A DNA stretch of 9,242 nt from Spirochaetaceae bacterium (GTDB taxonomy: Bacteria; Spirochaetota; Spirochaetia; SZUA-6; Bin103). Location: NCBI GenBank assembly GCA_028820215.1, contig JAPPKD010000133.1:2301-11542 (forward strand), in the 5' to 3' direction. A program made the position numbers and the translations under genes. Positions 1 to 6,743 of the stretch are shown piece after piece (the first letter of the stretch is position 1; the number at the start of each line of letters is the position of its first letter). Below the pieces are notes generated by a model, which had not been told where the DNA came from, did not search any database, and saw nothing but the letters and a program-made list of their open reading frames with translations.

Positions 1-1140
1 AACTTCGCCGGCTCGCTCCCGGGGCTGCAGCTGGCGTCCGCGGACGCCCTGCTCCTTAACTATACGGGCTTAGTGGCGGCGGACTCGGCCTGCCTCAGCA
101 TGGTGGCCGCCGCGTCCTTGATCGCCGCCCGAGCGCGCAACACCCTGGTGCTGGTGCATCGACGGCAGCTCCTCGACCAGTGGATCGCCCGGCTCGGCAG
201 TTTCCTCGATCTGCCCCCCGAGGAGATCGGCCGGCTCGGCGGTGGCAAGCGCGCACCGACCGGCGTGATCGACGTCGCCGTCATACAGAGCCTCGTCGGC
301 AGAGGGGAGCGCAGGGATGAGGTGGACGACATCGTCGCCGATTACGGACATCTCGTGGTCGACGAGTGCCACCACCTGTCGGCGGTCAGCTTCGAGGCGG
401 TGGCGCGCCGCTGCAAGGCGCGGTACGTCCTCGGCCTGTCGGCGACCGTGACCCGCAAGGACGGGCATCACCCGATCATCTTCATGCAGTGCGGACCGGT
501 CCGGTACCGTGTCGATGCCCGCCGGCAGGCCGCCAAGCGGCCGTTCAGCCATCGGGTGGCGCTCCGCCCCACGAACTTCGCGCTGCCTGAGGAGTTGGAC
601 CCCGACCGACCGCCGATCCAGAGGATCTACGGGGCGCTCGCCGAAGACGAAGAGCGCAACGAGTTGATTCTCGAGGACGTGCTGAGCGCCGTGGCCGACG
701 AGCGATCGCCCATCGTGCTGACGGAACGCAAGGCTCACGCGCTACTGCTGGCGGAGCGGCTGTCGCGGCACGCGCGCAACGTGCTGATGCTGCACGGCGG
801 CATGGGCCAGAAGGCAAGAAAGGAAATGACGGACCGGCTGGAGACGATCGGCGACGCGGACGAACGGGTGCTGATCGCCACCGGCCGCTACGTCGGCGAA
901 GGATTCGACGACGCCCGGCTCGACACGCTCTTCCTGACCATGCCGATCTCCTGGCGGGGGACGCTCGCGCAATACGCCGGCCGGCTGCACCGCATCCACC
1001 CCTCCAAGCGCGAGGTGGTCGTCTACGACTACGTCGACGGTGACGTGCCGATGTTGGCCCGCATGAGCGCCAAGCGCATCGAGGGGTTCGAGAGCCTCGG
1101 ATACTCTGTCGCCGAACCTGTTCCGCCTCGTCCGCTATAA
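1..1140 (+). CDS. SF2 DNA helicase, TOTE-system-like, 5' partial, degenerate Walker A
   Basis: This is a superfamily 2 helicase, predicted to be an ATP-driven DNA translocase, and is cut by the left edge; the frame is open from base 1. Visible motifs are Ia (LVLVHRRQLLDQW, from 145), II (DECHH, 361-375), III (LSAT, 436-447, followed by TRKDGHHP), IV region (PIVLTERK, about 709), V (GRYVGEGFDD, about 886-915) and VI (QYAGRLHR, 970-993). The block GGGKR...VAVIQSL and the overall pattern recall the helicase module of TOTE conflict-system primase-helicases; this assignment is from memory of the family. Upstream, F-x-G-S-L...Q...ADALL...TG (4-69) keeps the family spacing into motif I, but the P-loop position (85-105) reads DSACLSM instead of a GxGKT loop. 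The catalytic Lys is therefore absent, so the protein may be inactive or this edge may be flawed. It ends 13 bases before xpb, which suggests one operon. Any N-terminal primase or other domain lies outside the window. Confidence 0.82.
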   Translation, partial: NFAGSLPGLQLASADALLLNYTGLVAADSACLSMVAAASLIAARARNTLVLVHRRQLLDQWIARLGSFLDLPPEEIGRLGGGKRAPTGVIDVAVIQSLVGRGERRDEVDDIVADYGHLVVDECHHLSAVSFEAVARRCKARYVLGLSATVTRKDGHHPIIFMQCGPVRYRVDARRQAAKRPFSHRVALRPTNFALPEELDPDRPPIQRIYGALAEDEERNELILEDVLSAVADERSPIVLTERKAHALLLAERLSRHARNVLMLHGGMGQKARKEMTDRLETIGDADERVLIATGRYVGEGFDDARLDTLFLTMPISWRGTLAQYAGRLHRIHPSKREVVVYDYVDGDVPMLARMSAKRIEGFESLGYSVAEPVPPRPL

Positions 1141-1153
1141 TCGAGCCCTCCCG

Positions 1154-2896
1154 ATGGCCTCCGATCAGCCGCTCATCGTCCAGGGTGTCGACACGCTGCT
1201 GCTGGAGGTGGCCAGCCCCCGGTTCGAGGAGGCTCGCTCTCGCCTGCTCGCCTTCGCCGAGCTGATCAAGGCTCCCGAGCACGTCCACACCTATCGCATG
1301 ACGGCGCTCTCCATCTGGAACGCCCGTTCCGCCGGCGTCAAGGTGGAGGACATCGTCGCCACCCTGCACGAGTTCAGCCGCTACCCGGTGCCGGACGCCA
1401 CCCTCGTCGAGATCAGGACCCATGCCTCGCGTTTCGGCAAGCTGCGGCTGATCGCAGACGACGACGGCTTGATGCTCGAGTCACGCGACGACGAATCGAT
1501 CGAGATCGCGCGCCGCAACCGCGACGTCTCCAAGTGGCTGGGCGACCGCACCGGCCGGCGCACGTTCCAGGTCGACGCCGAGCGCCGCGGGCTGCTGAAG
1601 CTGGCGCTGGTCCGTGCCGGCTTTCCGCCGGACGACGAGGCGGGCTATACCGCCGGCACCCCGCTGGCGTTCGAGCTGCGAGAGACCACCCGTGGCGGAG
1701 TGACGTTCCGGCTGCGCGACTACCAGGACGAAGCGGCCCGCGCCTTCGAGGACGTGCGCCACTCAGCCGGCGGCAGCGGTGTCATCGTGCTGCCGTGCGG
1801 CGCCGGCAAGACGATCGTCGGACTGGCCTGCATGCACGCGCTGCAGACCACCACGCTGATCCTCTGCACCAGCGTCACGGCCGCCAAGCAGTGGATCGCC
1901 GAGACGCTCGACAAGACCACCCTGACCGAGGAGCAGATCGGCATCTACGCCGGCCCGCAGCGCGCGCTGCGGCCGCTCACCGTCGCCACCTATCAGATGC
2001 TCACCCACCGCCGCCGCAGCGACGAGCCGATGGTCAATCTGGAGGTGTTCGACCGCGCCGACTGGGGTCTGATCGTCTACGACGAGGTGCATCTGCTCCC
2101 TGCGCCGGTATTCCAGATCACCGCCGCCCTGCAGGCGCGGCGTCGGCTGGGGTTGACCGCCACCCTGGTCCGCGAGGACGGGCTGGAGGAGGACGTGTTC
2201 GCCCTGATCGGGCCGAAGAAGGCCGAGGTCCCCTGGCGCGAGCTGGAGCGCCAGGGTTGGGTGGCGACCGCGCACTGCACGGAGATACGCATGCCGCTGC
2301 CGCCGGCGCTGCGCATGGAGTACGCCGCGGCCGCCCCTCGACAGCAGTTTCCGATTGCGGCTCAGAACCCGGACAAGCGTGCGCTGGTGCGCGCCCTGCT
2401 GAGCCTCCATCGCGACGACCGGATCCTGGTGATGGCGATGTACGTCGACCAGATCAAGGGCGTGGCGGACGCGCTCGATATGCCGGTGCTCACCGGCGCC
2501 TCGTCGCAGAAGCGACGCGACGCACTGTTCCAGGCGTTCCGGGACGGTGAGATCCGCTGCCTGGCGGTCAGCAAGATCGGCAGCCTGGCGATCGACCTGC
2601 CGGACGCCAACGTCGCCATCCAGATCTCCGGCACCTTCGGATCGCGCCAGGAGGAGGCGCAACGCCTGGGCCGCATCCTGCGCCCCAAGAGCGACGGCAC
2701 GCAGGCGCACTTCTACTCGCTGGTGAGCACGGCGACCGTGGAGCAGGAATTCGCCATGAACCGGCAGCGCTTCCTCTGCGAACAGGGCTACGAGTACGCG
2801 ATCGTCGACGCGCCGGAGGCGGAGCGGGTGACGACAACCGCGGTAGCTGAGGCGATCGCCGACGCCGGCGGGACGCGGCGGGAGCCGAGCGCGTGA
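1154..2896 (+). CDS. xpb: DNA repair helicase XPB (RAD25/ERCC3-like)
   Basis: This is a complete 580-residue bacterial XPB-type 3'-5' DNA helicase/translocase. Residues about 5-130 form the XPB N-terminal domain (begins LIVQGVDTLLLEV). The helicase core has a Q-motif-like RDYQ (about 189-192), Walker A PCGAGKT (214-220, Lys219), DEVH (310-313), motif III LTAT (334-337) and QRLGRILRP (503-511) as motif VI with two arginines. R-E-D at 340-342 matches the RED motif used by XPB for DNA unwinding. All core motifs look intact. In eukaryotes and archaea XPB works in nucleotide excision repair and transcription initiation; in bacteria the role is less clear but a repair or transcription link is expected. 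The ATG at 1154 is the first start after the upstream TAA; no good Shine-Dalgarno is visible, so coupling to the upstream gene is likely. The end overlaps the next gene by four bases (GTGA), a sign of translational coupling. Confidence 0.95.
   Translation: MASDQPLIVQGVDTLLLEVASPRFEEARSRLLAFAELIKAPEHVHTYRMTALSIWNARSAGVKVEDIVATLHEFSRYPVPDATLVEIRTHASRFGKLRLIADDDGLMLESRDDESIEIARRNRDVSKWLGDRTGRRTFQVDAERRGLLKLALVRAGFPPDDEAGYTAGTPLAFELRETTRGGVTFRLRDYQDEAARAFEDVRHSAGGSGVIVLPCGAGKTIVGLACMHALQTTTLILCTSVTAAKQWIAETLDKTTLTEEQIGIYAGPQRALRPLTVATYQMLTHRRRSDEPMVNLEVFDRADWGLIVYDEVHLLPAPVFQITAALQARRRLGLTATLVREDGLEEDVFALIGPKKAEVPWRELERQGWVATAHCTEIRMPLPPALRMEYAAAAPRQQFPIAAQNPDKRALVRALLSLHRDDRILVMAMYVDQIKGVADALDMPVLTGASSQKRRDALFQAFRDGEIRCLAVSKIGSLAIDLPDANVAIQISGTFGSRQEEAQRLGRILRPKSDGTQAHFYSLVSTATVEQEFAMNRQRFLCEQGYEYAIVDAPEAERVTTTAVAEAIADAGGTRREPSA
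2880..2884 (+). promoter_or_regulatory. Ribosome binding site for the XPB-partner gene
   Basis: GGGAG lies inside the last codons of xpb, eight bases before the GTG at 2893. It supports the GTG start in the GTGA stop/start overlap and coupled translation of the pair. Confidence 0.5.
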
Positions 2897-5268
2897 AGCT
2901 GCTGGACGTCGACTGGCACGAGATCTTCGACCTGCTGCCGAAATGGGAGTCGCTGACGATCGAGCAGCGCCGCTTCCTGATCGATCGCATTCCCGCCAAA
3001 TACTGGACACGAACCAGGGACGAGGAATTGATCGCGCTCGGATGGCTCGAGCCGGTGCGCAGGAAGAAGGCGATCCGGCACGAGGTGCCGCAATCGAGGC
3101 GGTTCTGGTTGATTCTGTTCCGCGAGCTGTCCCGCGCAGGGCCGTTTCCCGACGAAGCCGCGACCGGCGACGCCGCCGCGGTGCTGGTGCTGAAGGACTA
3201 CCTCCTGCAGCACTACACTGGCGACGAGGTTTCGCGCCTCGGCCGTCGGCGTTCACACAGCACCCGGTATCAGCTTGCCAGCGAGATGAGCGGTGCGGGC
3301 TGGTGGCGCCAGTTCCTGGACTGGCACGGCGAACCCGACTCCTCGGCGCGGGGCGACGACCGCACAGCCGATCATGACAAGCCGGACCAACGGGACGAAC
3401 GGCTGCGCTCGTTGCTCGATACGCCTGTCGCGGCTCTGGACCTTTCGGTGAGATCGGAGCACTGCCTGAGGAACCTGGGCATCAGCACGATCGGCGAGCT
3501 TACCAGGAAGGACGATGAAGAGATCGCCAGGGCTCGCAATCTCGGTCGCCAGTCCCTTGCCGAGATCAAGAGCAGGCTGGAAGAACAAGGCCTGCATCTC
3601 GGCATGACCGAAGCCGACTACAGCGCGGCACGCAGGCTTCCTGCCGTCGCCGAGCCCGCCGGCGCCATCCGTCCTCGGCGTGCAGCGCTCGGCGCGGACG
3701 GCCGCTGGCAACAGGCGCCGCCGGCCGCCGTCAGCACCGCCAAGGAGTTGATCGACGCGGTGGTCGCACACGGCGGACCGATCGCCGTCAGCGATCTGTT
3801 CGAAGCGGCCGGCGAACGCTCGCACCGCGACACCCTGGCAGCCGGGCTGGAGTTCGCCTTCCGCGAGGCCTTGCTGCTGATCGTCGCCGACGCGGCGCTG
3901 CTGCCGTTCGTCTGCATCTGGCCGCCGATCCTCCACCGCCTGCGGCGCGGTCGCGCCGCGTCACCCCGCGAGAGCACGTTCCGCAGCGTAGAGTTGCTGT
4001 GCCGGCCGCTGCTGGTCGAGGACATCGCGACGCTGCTGCTGGACGCGATCGCCGAACCTCCCAGACTGAAGTCGGGAACCTACCACCTGTTCGCCCGCAA
4101 CCTCCGTGCGGTCGGCGCCTCACTCTCTGCAGTGCCGGCATGGATCGCCCCCGAGTTCGCGCCGCTGAACCCGGACCGACGCGTCGCACGCGCAGCCCAC
4201 TTCGCACTCTCCCTGCGATTGGCGACGGCGCAGGAAGGAGCAGGCACCAATCGCAAGCTCGTGGTAACCGATCAAGGCCGCCGGTGGCTGACGCGACCGG
4301 CCAAGGAACGGCTCAAGGAGATCCTCGACCTGCTACGCGAGGATGCGATGCTCCGCCCCGAGGAGAGCCACGAGTTCCTCGATCCGTGGTATGCAGAGGA
4401 CCCCGAGGCGGTGCCGCTGAACTTCGTGCCGCATGTCCACGGCATGAGCTGGTTCGTCGGCAGTCCGGAGCGCGGTGTGGTCGATGCCTTCCGCGCGGTC
4501 GGCCGGGAGTCGATCCTCGACCTGCAGGCGTTCGTCCGTTTCCACGCCGAGGAGCGCAATCCTCTGCTGGAGCGCACACACGTCATGGGCTACGAACAGG
4601 CCATGGACTCCGAAGGGAGCGTGATCGCCGAGCGGGTCTGGGGATCGACGCTCCTGGCGTTCGTCCACGAGCGACTGATTCCGCTCGGCGGCATCGCGCT
4701 CGGCCCCGTGACCGAAGGAGATGCCGGCTTCCGCATGACCGACATCGGCCGTTATCTGCTCGGCGAGGCCGACGACTTCGACCTCGACGCGTCGGCGGAC
4801 ACCGGCGACGTCATCGTTCAGCCCAATTTTGAGATCGTCTTCCTCTCGCCTTCACCCACCGACCAGGTTCGGGCGCGGGTGTTCGCCGCACCGACGGCGG
4901 CGATGAAGGGACCGGATGCGGTGGGTACGCTGTTCGTCATCAACCGGGCGTCGATCCAGCGGGCGGTGACGGCCGGCCAGGATGCCGAACAGGTGATCGC
5001 GGCGGCCGGCGACCTGTCGAAGCAGCCTCTGCCGGCCAACGTGAGCCGCCAGATCCGGGACTGGGCGGCCGAGGTGCGCTGGATCGAGGTCCGCCCCGCC
5101 GTGGTGGTCGACTGCGGCGACGCGGAGACCGCCGCCCACGTGCTGGCGGCGGCAGGCAAGCGAGGCCGTCCGCTGTCGGAGAGCGTCGTGGAACTCGTCG
5201 AAGGGGCCGACCTGACGCCCGCGATACGCCGCAAGCTGATCAGCCGCGGTATCTTCATGCGCTCCTGA
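2893..5268 (+). CDS. XPB-partner helicase-associated protein with internal RNAP alpha-CTD-like domain
   Basis: This 791-residue protein has the position and C-terminal domain of the helicase-associated partner encoded next to xpb in many bacteria. Residues about 639-760 (begins DVIVQPNFEIVF, later INRASIQRAVTAGQ and PLPANVSRQIRDW) match the XPB/Ssl2 N-terminal-like domain (Helicase_C_3 type), which may dock the helicase or DNA. Residues 175-238 read as an RNA polymerase alpha-CTD: LDTPVAALDLSVRSEHCL, GISTIGEL, NLGRQSLAEIK, ending in LGM. Relative to E. coli alpha, Arg265 (here R187), Gly296 (G218) and Ser299 (S221) are kept, while Asn268 is His190 and Lys298 is Gln220. Between these domains are low-complexity Ala/Arg/Pro sequence (about 240-280) and helical segments, possibly winged-helix-like. 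No helicase motifs are present. The GTG start overlaps the xpb stop by four bases. Physical partnership with XPB and DNA binding by the alpha-CTD are inferences. Confidence 0.85.
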   Translation: MKLLDVDWHEIFDLLPKWESLTIEQRRFLIDRIPAKYWTRTRDEELIALGWLEPVRRKKAIRHEVPQSRRFWLILFRELSRAGPFPDEAATGDAAAVLVLKDYLLQHYTGDEVSRLGRRRSHSTRYQLASEMSGAGWWRQFLDWHGEPDSSARGDDRTADHDKPDQRDERLRSLLDTPVAALDLSVRSEHCLRNLGISTIGELTRKDDEEIARARNLGRQSLAEIKSRLEEQGLHLGMTEADYSAARRLPAVAEPAGAIRPRRAALGADGRWQQAPPAAVSTAKELIDAVVAHGGPIAVSDLFEAAGERSHRDTLAAGLEFAFREALLLIVADAALLPFVCIWPPILHRLRRGRAASPRESTFRSVELLCRPLLVEDIATLLLDAIAEPPRLKSGTYHLFARNLRAVGASLSAVPAWIAPEFAPLNPDRRVARAAHFALSLRLATAQEGAGTNRKLVVTDQGRRWLTRPAKERLKEILDLLREDAMLRPEESHEFLDPWYAEDPEAVPLNFVPHVHGMSWFVGSPERGVVDAFRAVGRESILDLQAFVRFHAEERNPLLERTHVMGYEQAMDSEGSVIAERVWGSTLLAFVHERLIPLGGIALGPVTEGDAGFRMTDIGRYLLGEADDFDLDASADTGDVIVQPNFEIVFLSPSPTDQVRARVFAAPTAAMKGPDAVGTLFVINRASIQRAVTAGQDAEQVIAAAGDLSKQPLPANVSRQIRDWAAEVRWIEVRPAVVVDCGDAETAAHVLAAAGKRGRPLSESVVELVEGADLTPAIRRKLISRGIFMRS
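3415..3606 (+). other. Region encoding an RNA polymerase alpha-CTD-like domain within the XPB partner
   Basis: Residues 175-238 of the partner protein align by eye, end to end, with the helix-hairpin-helix fold of RpoA's C-terminal domain, including the typical closing LGM. In RpoA this domain binds UP-element DNA and activators. Here it is flanked by linkers (a charged HDKPDQRDE stretch before it, an Ala/Pro/Arg stretch after), as expected of an inserted, mobile domain. Confidence 0.85.
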
Positions 5269-5321
5269 GGTTCGTCACTCTGTCGCGGAGTCGTCGTGAT
5301 CCCGTGCGTCGCGGCGCATCG

Positions 5322-6095
5322 TCAACGTGTAGCATCCGGTTTGCCCAGTCGGATCGTCGACCACAGCGTGGCCAGCTCGAAGCGAATCGGGATGGCCTGC
5401 CCAGTGCTCCGCCACCACCCGCGATCGCCGAGGCCCGCCGGGTCCTCGCCCGCCAGCAGTGAGGATGCGCGCGACAGCGCGTCGGCGATCGACAGGGCGA
5501 GTCCGAAGTGGCCGTGCGAGTACAGAGCGATGCCGACCACCTCGCCTGCTGCGGAAACCAGCACGCCGCCGCTGTGTCCGCCGTCGAGCGCGTCGTCCGT
5601 CTGCAGATAGGTGACCTGCTGACCGGGCCAGAGGCGGTTACGTGACAGGAGCGTCCGGCTGATGGCCGGCTGCGGGAACTCCTCCTCCTCGTGGGGGTAG
5701 CCGATCACGAACAACTCAGCGCCGACCGGAAGCCCGTCCGGGAACCCCATCGGCGGCGGCTCCGGCGTGGCGTCGGAGATCGGGCCGAGCACCGCGACGT
5801 CGGTCATGAGATCCCAACCGATCACCGGAACGTCGAGCACCTCCGTGCCCGGCGGAAACACGATGCGCGCCGAACGATACGGGTAAACCCCGTGCGCGAC
5901 GGTCAGCACGGCGTTCGATGCGAGCAGCAGCCCGCTGCCGGAGCCGCCGTCGGTCTCGACGAACACCACCGCCGGTGCGACCGACTCGTACACCCACGTC
6001 GCCGTACTCTCCTGCGCGAACATGGAGGCGGCGCACACGATGGCCGCGGCGGCCGCGCCGATGAGCCGCGGCGCGCACGCTACTCGCCCAGCCAG
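5322..6095 (-). CDS. Secreted trypsin-like serine protease (S1 fold), start uncertain
   Basis: This is a trypsin-like serine endopeptidase, probably exported. The triad is visible: His in VLTVAHGVY, Asp in MTDVAVLGP, and Ser in DGGHSGGVLV. The N-terminal region GSGSGLLL resembles HtrA/S1C-type proteases, but no PDZ domain follows; about 45 residues without a recognisable domain close the chain. A hydrophobic Ala-rich run (LIGAAAAAIVCAAS) followed by MFA-QES looks like a signal peptide. The start is unresolved. No ATG, GTG or TTG sits at the right place in frame; the end given here is an in-frame CTG just before the signal. The frame stays open to ATGs at 6248 and 6350, but those readings run through a gene remnant and over the toxin gene. 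A GTG at 6078 would give a good signal peptide if one base were restored. The gene is convergent with the XPB operon, leaving a 53-base gap with no clear terminator hairpin. The substrate is unknown. Confidence 0.75.
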   Translation of the reverse strand: MAGRVACAPRLIGAAAAAIVCAASMFAQESTATWVYESVAPAVVFVETDGGSGSGLLLASNAVLTVAHGVYPYRSARIVFPPGTEVLDVPVIGWDLMTDVAVLGPISDATPEPPPMGFPDGLPVGAELFVIGYPHEEEEFPQPAISRTLLSRNRLWPGQQVTYLQTDDALDGGHSGGVLVSAAGEVVGIALYSHGHFGLALSIADALSRASSLLAGEDPAGLGDRGWWRSTGQAIPIRFELATLWSTIRLGKPDATR

Positions 6096-6248
6096 AACGG
6101 CGGATAGCGGTCCGTCGTCAACAGAAACGCGTAGGCGGTGACCCGTCAGCGTCCCGGTGACGAAGTCCTCCTCCGCTGGCGTGCCGTCCGCCGCAGAAGG
6201 CAGGTCCTCGCCGGCGATGAACTCCAGCAGACCCTCGTCACAGCCCAT
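6080..6248 (-). pseudogene. Remnant of a DUF4389-like membrane protein gene (C-terminal tail, frame-broken)
   Basis: Read on the minus strand, one frame ends RVTAYAFLLTTDRYPPFWLG-E-stop (about 6144 to 6080). This closely resembles the C-terminal signature of DUF4389 membrane proteins, in which RV-AY--LL-DRYPPF follows a W/R-containing segment. That frame hits a TGA just upstream, but a neighbouring frame reads DFVTGTL up to the same point. Both stretches show strongly G/C-rich third positions, which then collapse when either frame is followed past the join. A small indel near 6145 would link them. The segment further upstream (LLEFIAGEDLP, about 6230) is coding-like but I do not recognise it. 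No complete gene exists here. The family call rests on about 20 residues. Confidence 0.45.
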
Positions 6249-6417
6249 TATGGCGTCGGCCGCGCCTGGGGACATGAACCTTCCCGGCTTCCGGCTGCAT
6301 TCGTTGAAAGGAAACCGTGCCGGTTTCTGGGCCATCACGGTCCGCGCCAACTGGCGTGTGGTGTTCCCTTTCGAGGACGGCCACGTCGTCGATGTCGACT
6401 ACGTGGACTATCATTAG
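6157..6417 (+). CDS. HigB/RelE-type toxin, N-terminal half missing or replaced
   Basis: From about 6240 onward the frame reads like the C-terminal half of HigB-type toxins (RelE/ParE superfamily mRNA interferases): GDMNLPGFRLH, LKGNRAGFWAITV, NWRVVFPFEDGH and the typical end DVDYVDYH. The ORF can start at ATG 6157 and then has 86 residues, near the usual length of about 92. However, residues 1-27 are a Ser/Ala/Pro-rich run that does not look like the family's N-terminal helices. On the other strand the same bases read as a coding-like gene remnant. The simplest view is a 5'-truncated toxin, probably inactive or shortened (an ATG at 6250 would give only the C-terminal part). It sits 12 bases before higA, in the usual toxin-first order. 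Confidence 0.6.
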   Translation: MTKSSSAGVPSAAEGRSSPAMNSSRPSSQPIMASAAPGDMNLPGFRLHSLKGNRAGFWAITVRANWRVVFPFEDGHVVDVDYVDYH

Positions 6418-6424
6418 GGAGGTG
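6416..6424 (+). promoter_or_regulatory. Strong ribosome binding site for higA
   Basis: AGGGAGGTG overlaps the toxin stop codon. Its GGAGG core lies seven bases before the ATG at 6430, fixing the antitoxin start and allowing its translation to be independent of the damaged toxin. Confidence 0.8.
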
Positions 6425-6429
6425 TCACC

Positions 6430-6717
6430 ATGCTGATGTACGATCCGCCCCATCCCGGCGCCTTCATCAGGCGGCAGTGTCTGGAGCCCCTCGGTCTGAC
6501 CGTCACCGAGGCCGCGAAGGGGCTCGCAGTGTCCCGGAACACGCTTTCCCTGCTGCTCAACGGACGTCTCGGAATCTCTCCCGAAATGGCCATCCGGCTG
6601 TCACAGGCATTCGGCGGCAGCCCGGAGAGTTGGTTGCAGCAGCAGATGCAGTACGACCTCTGGCAGGCTTTGACGAACCGCGAGGAGACTCCGGTTCGGC
6701 AGTTCGTCACGACCTGA
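6430..6717 (+). CDS. higA: HigA-type antitoxin, XRE-family HTH
   Basis: This 95-residue protein matches the HigA/VapI antitoxin family along its whole length. It has the N-terminal [12 protein letters not shown] and [12 protein letters not shown], the helix-turn-helix [15 protein letters not shown] (about residues 34-48), [14 protein letters not shown], and the C-terminal [15 protein letters not shown]. HigA proteins bind and neutralise HigB and repress their own promoter. The frame is intact with a strong ribosome binding site. Because the upstream toxin is damaged, this may now be an orphan antitoxin, able to protect against related toxins or to act as a repressor. The operator/promoter expected upstream of the toxin was probably lost with the toxin's 5' end. 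It ends 26 bases before the convergent nuclease gene. Confidence 0.9.
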   Translation: MLMYDPPHPGAFIRRQCLEPLGLTVTEAAKGLAVSRNTLSLLLNGRLGISPEMAIRLSQAFGGSPESWLQQQMQYDLWQALTNREETPVRQFVTT

Positions 6718-6743
6718 CGCCCAGACACGAAAGGTCAGCCAGT

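Noticed and set aside
1763..3256. Long open frame (about 497 codons) on the minus strand opposite xpb
   Set aside because: Its product is Arg/Ala/Gly-rich with no recognisable domain. It is the expected antisense shadow of a G/C3-rich gene with clear helicase motifs.
5269..5321. Possible terminator between the convergent XPB operon and protease genes
   Set aside because: No convincing stem-loop or T-tract found in the 53-base gap.
6713..6738. CTGAC...GTCAG inverted repeat between higA and the nuclease gene as a bidirectional terminator
   Set aside because: Only a five-base stem with a loop of about 16 bases and no T-run; too weak to call a terminator.
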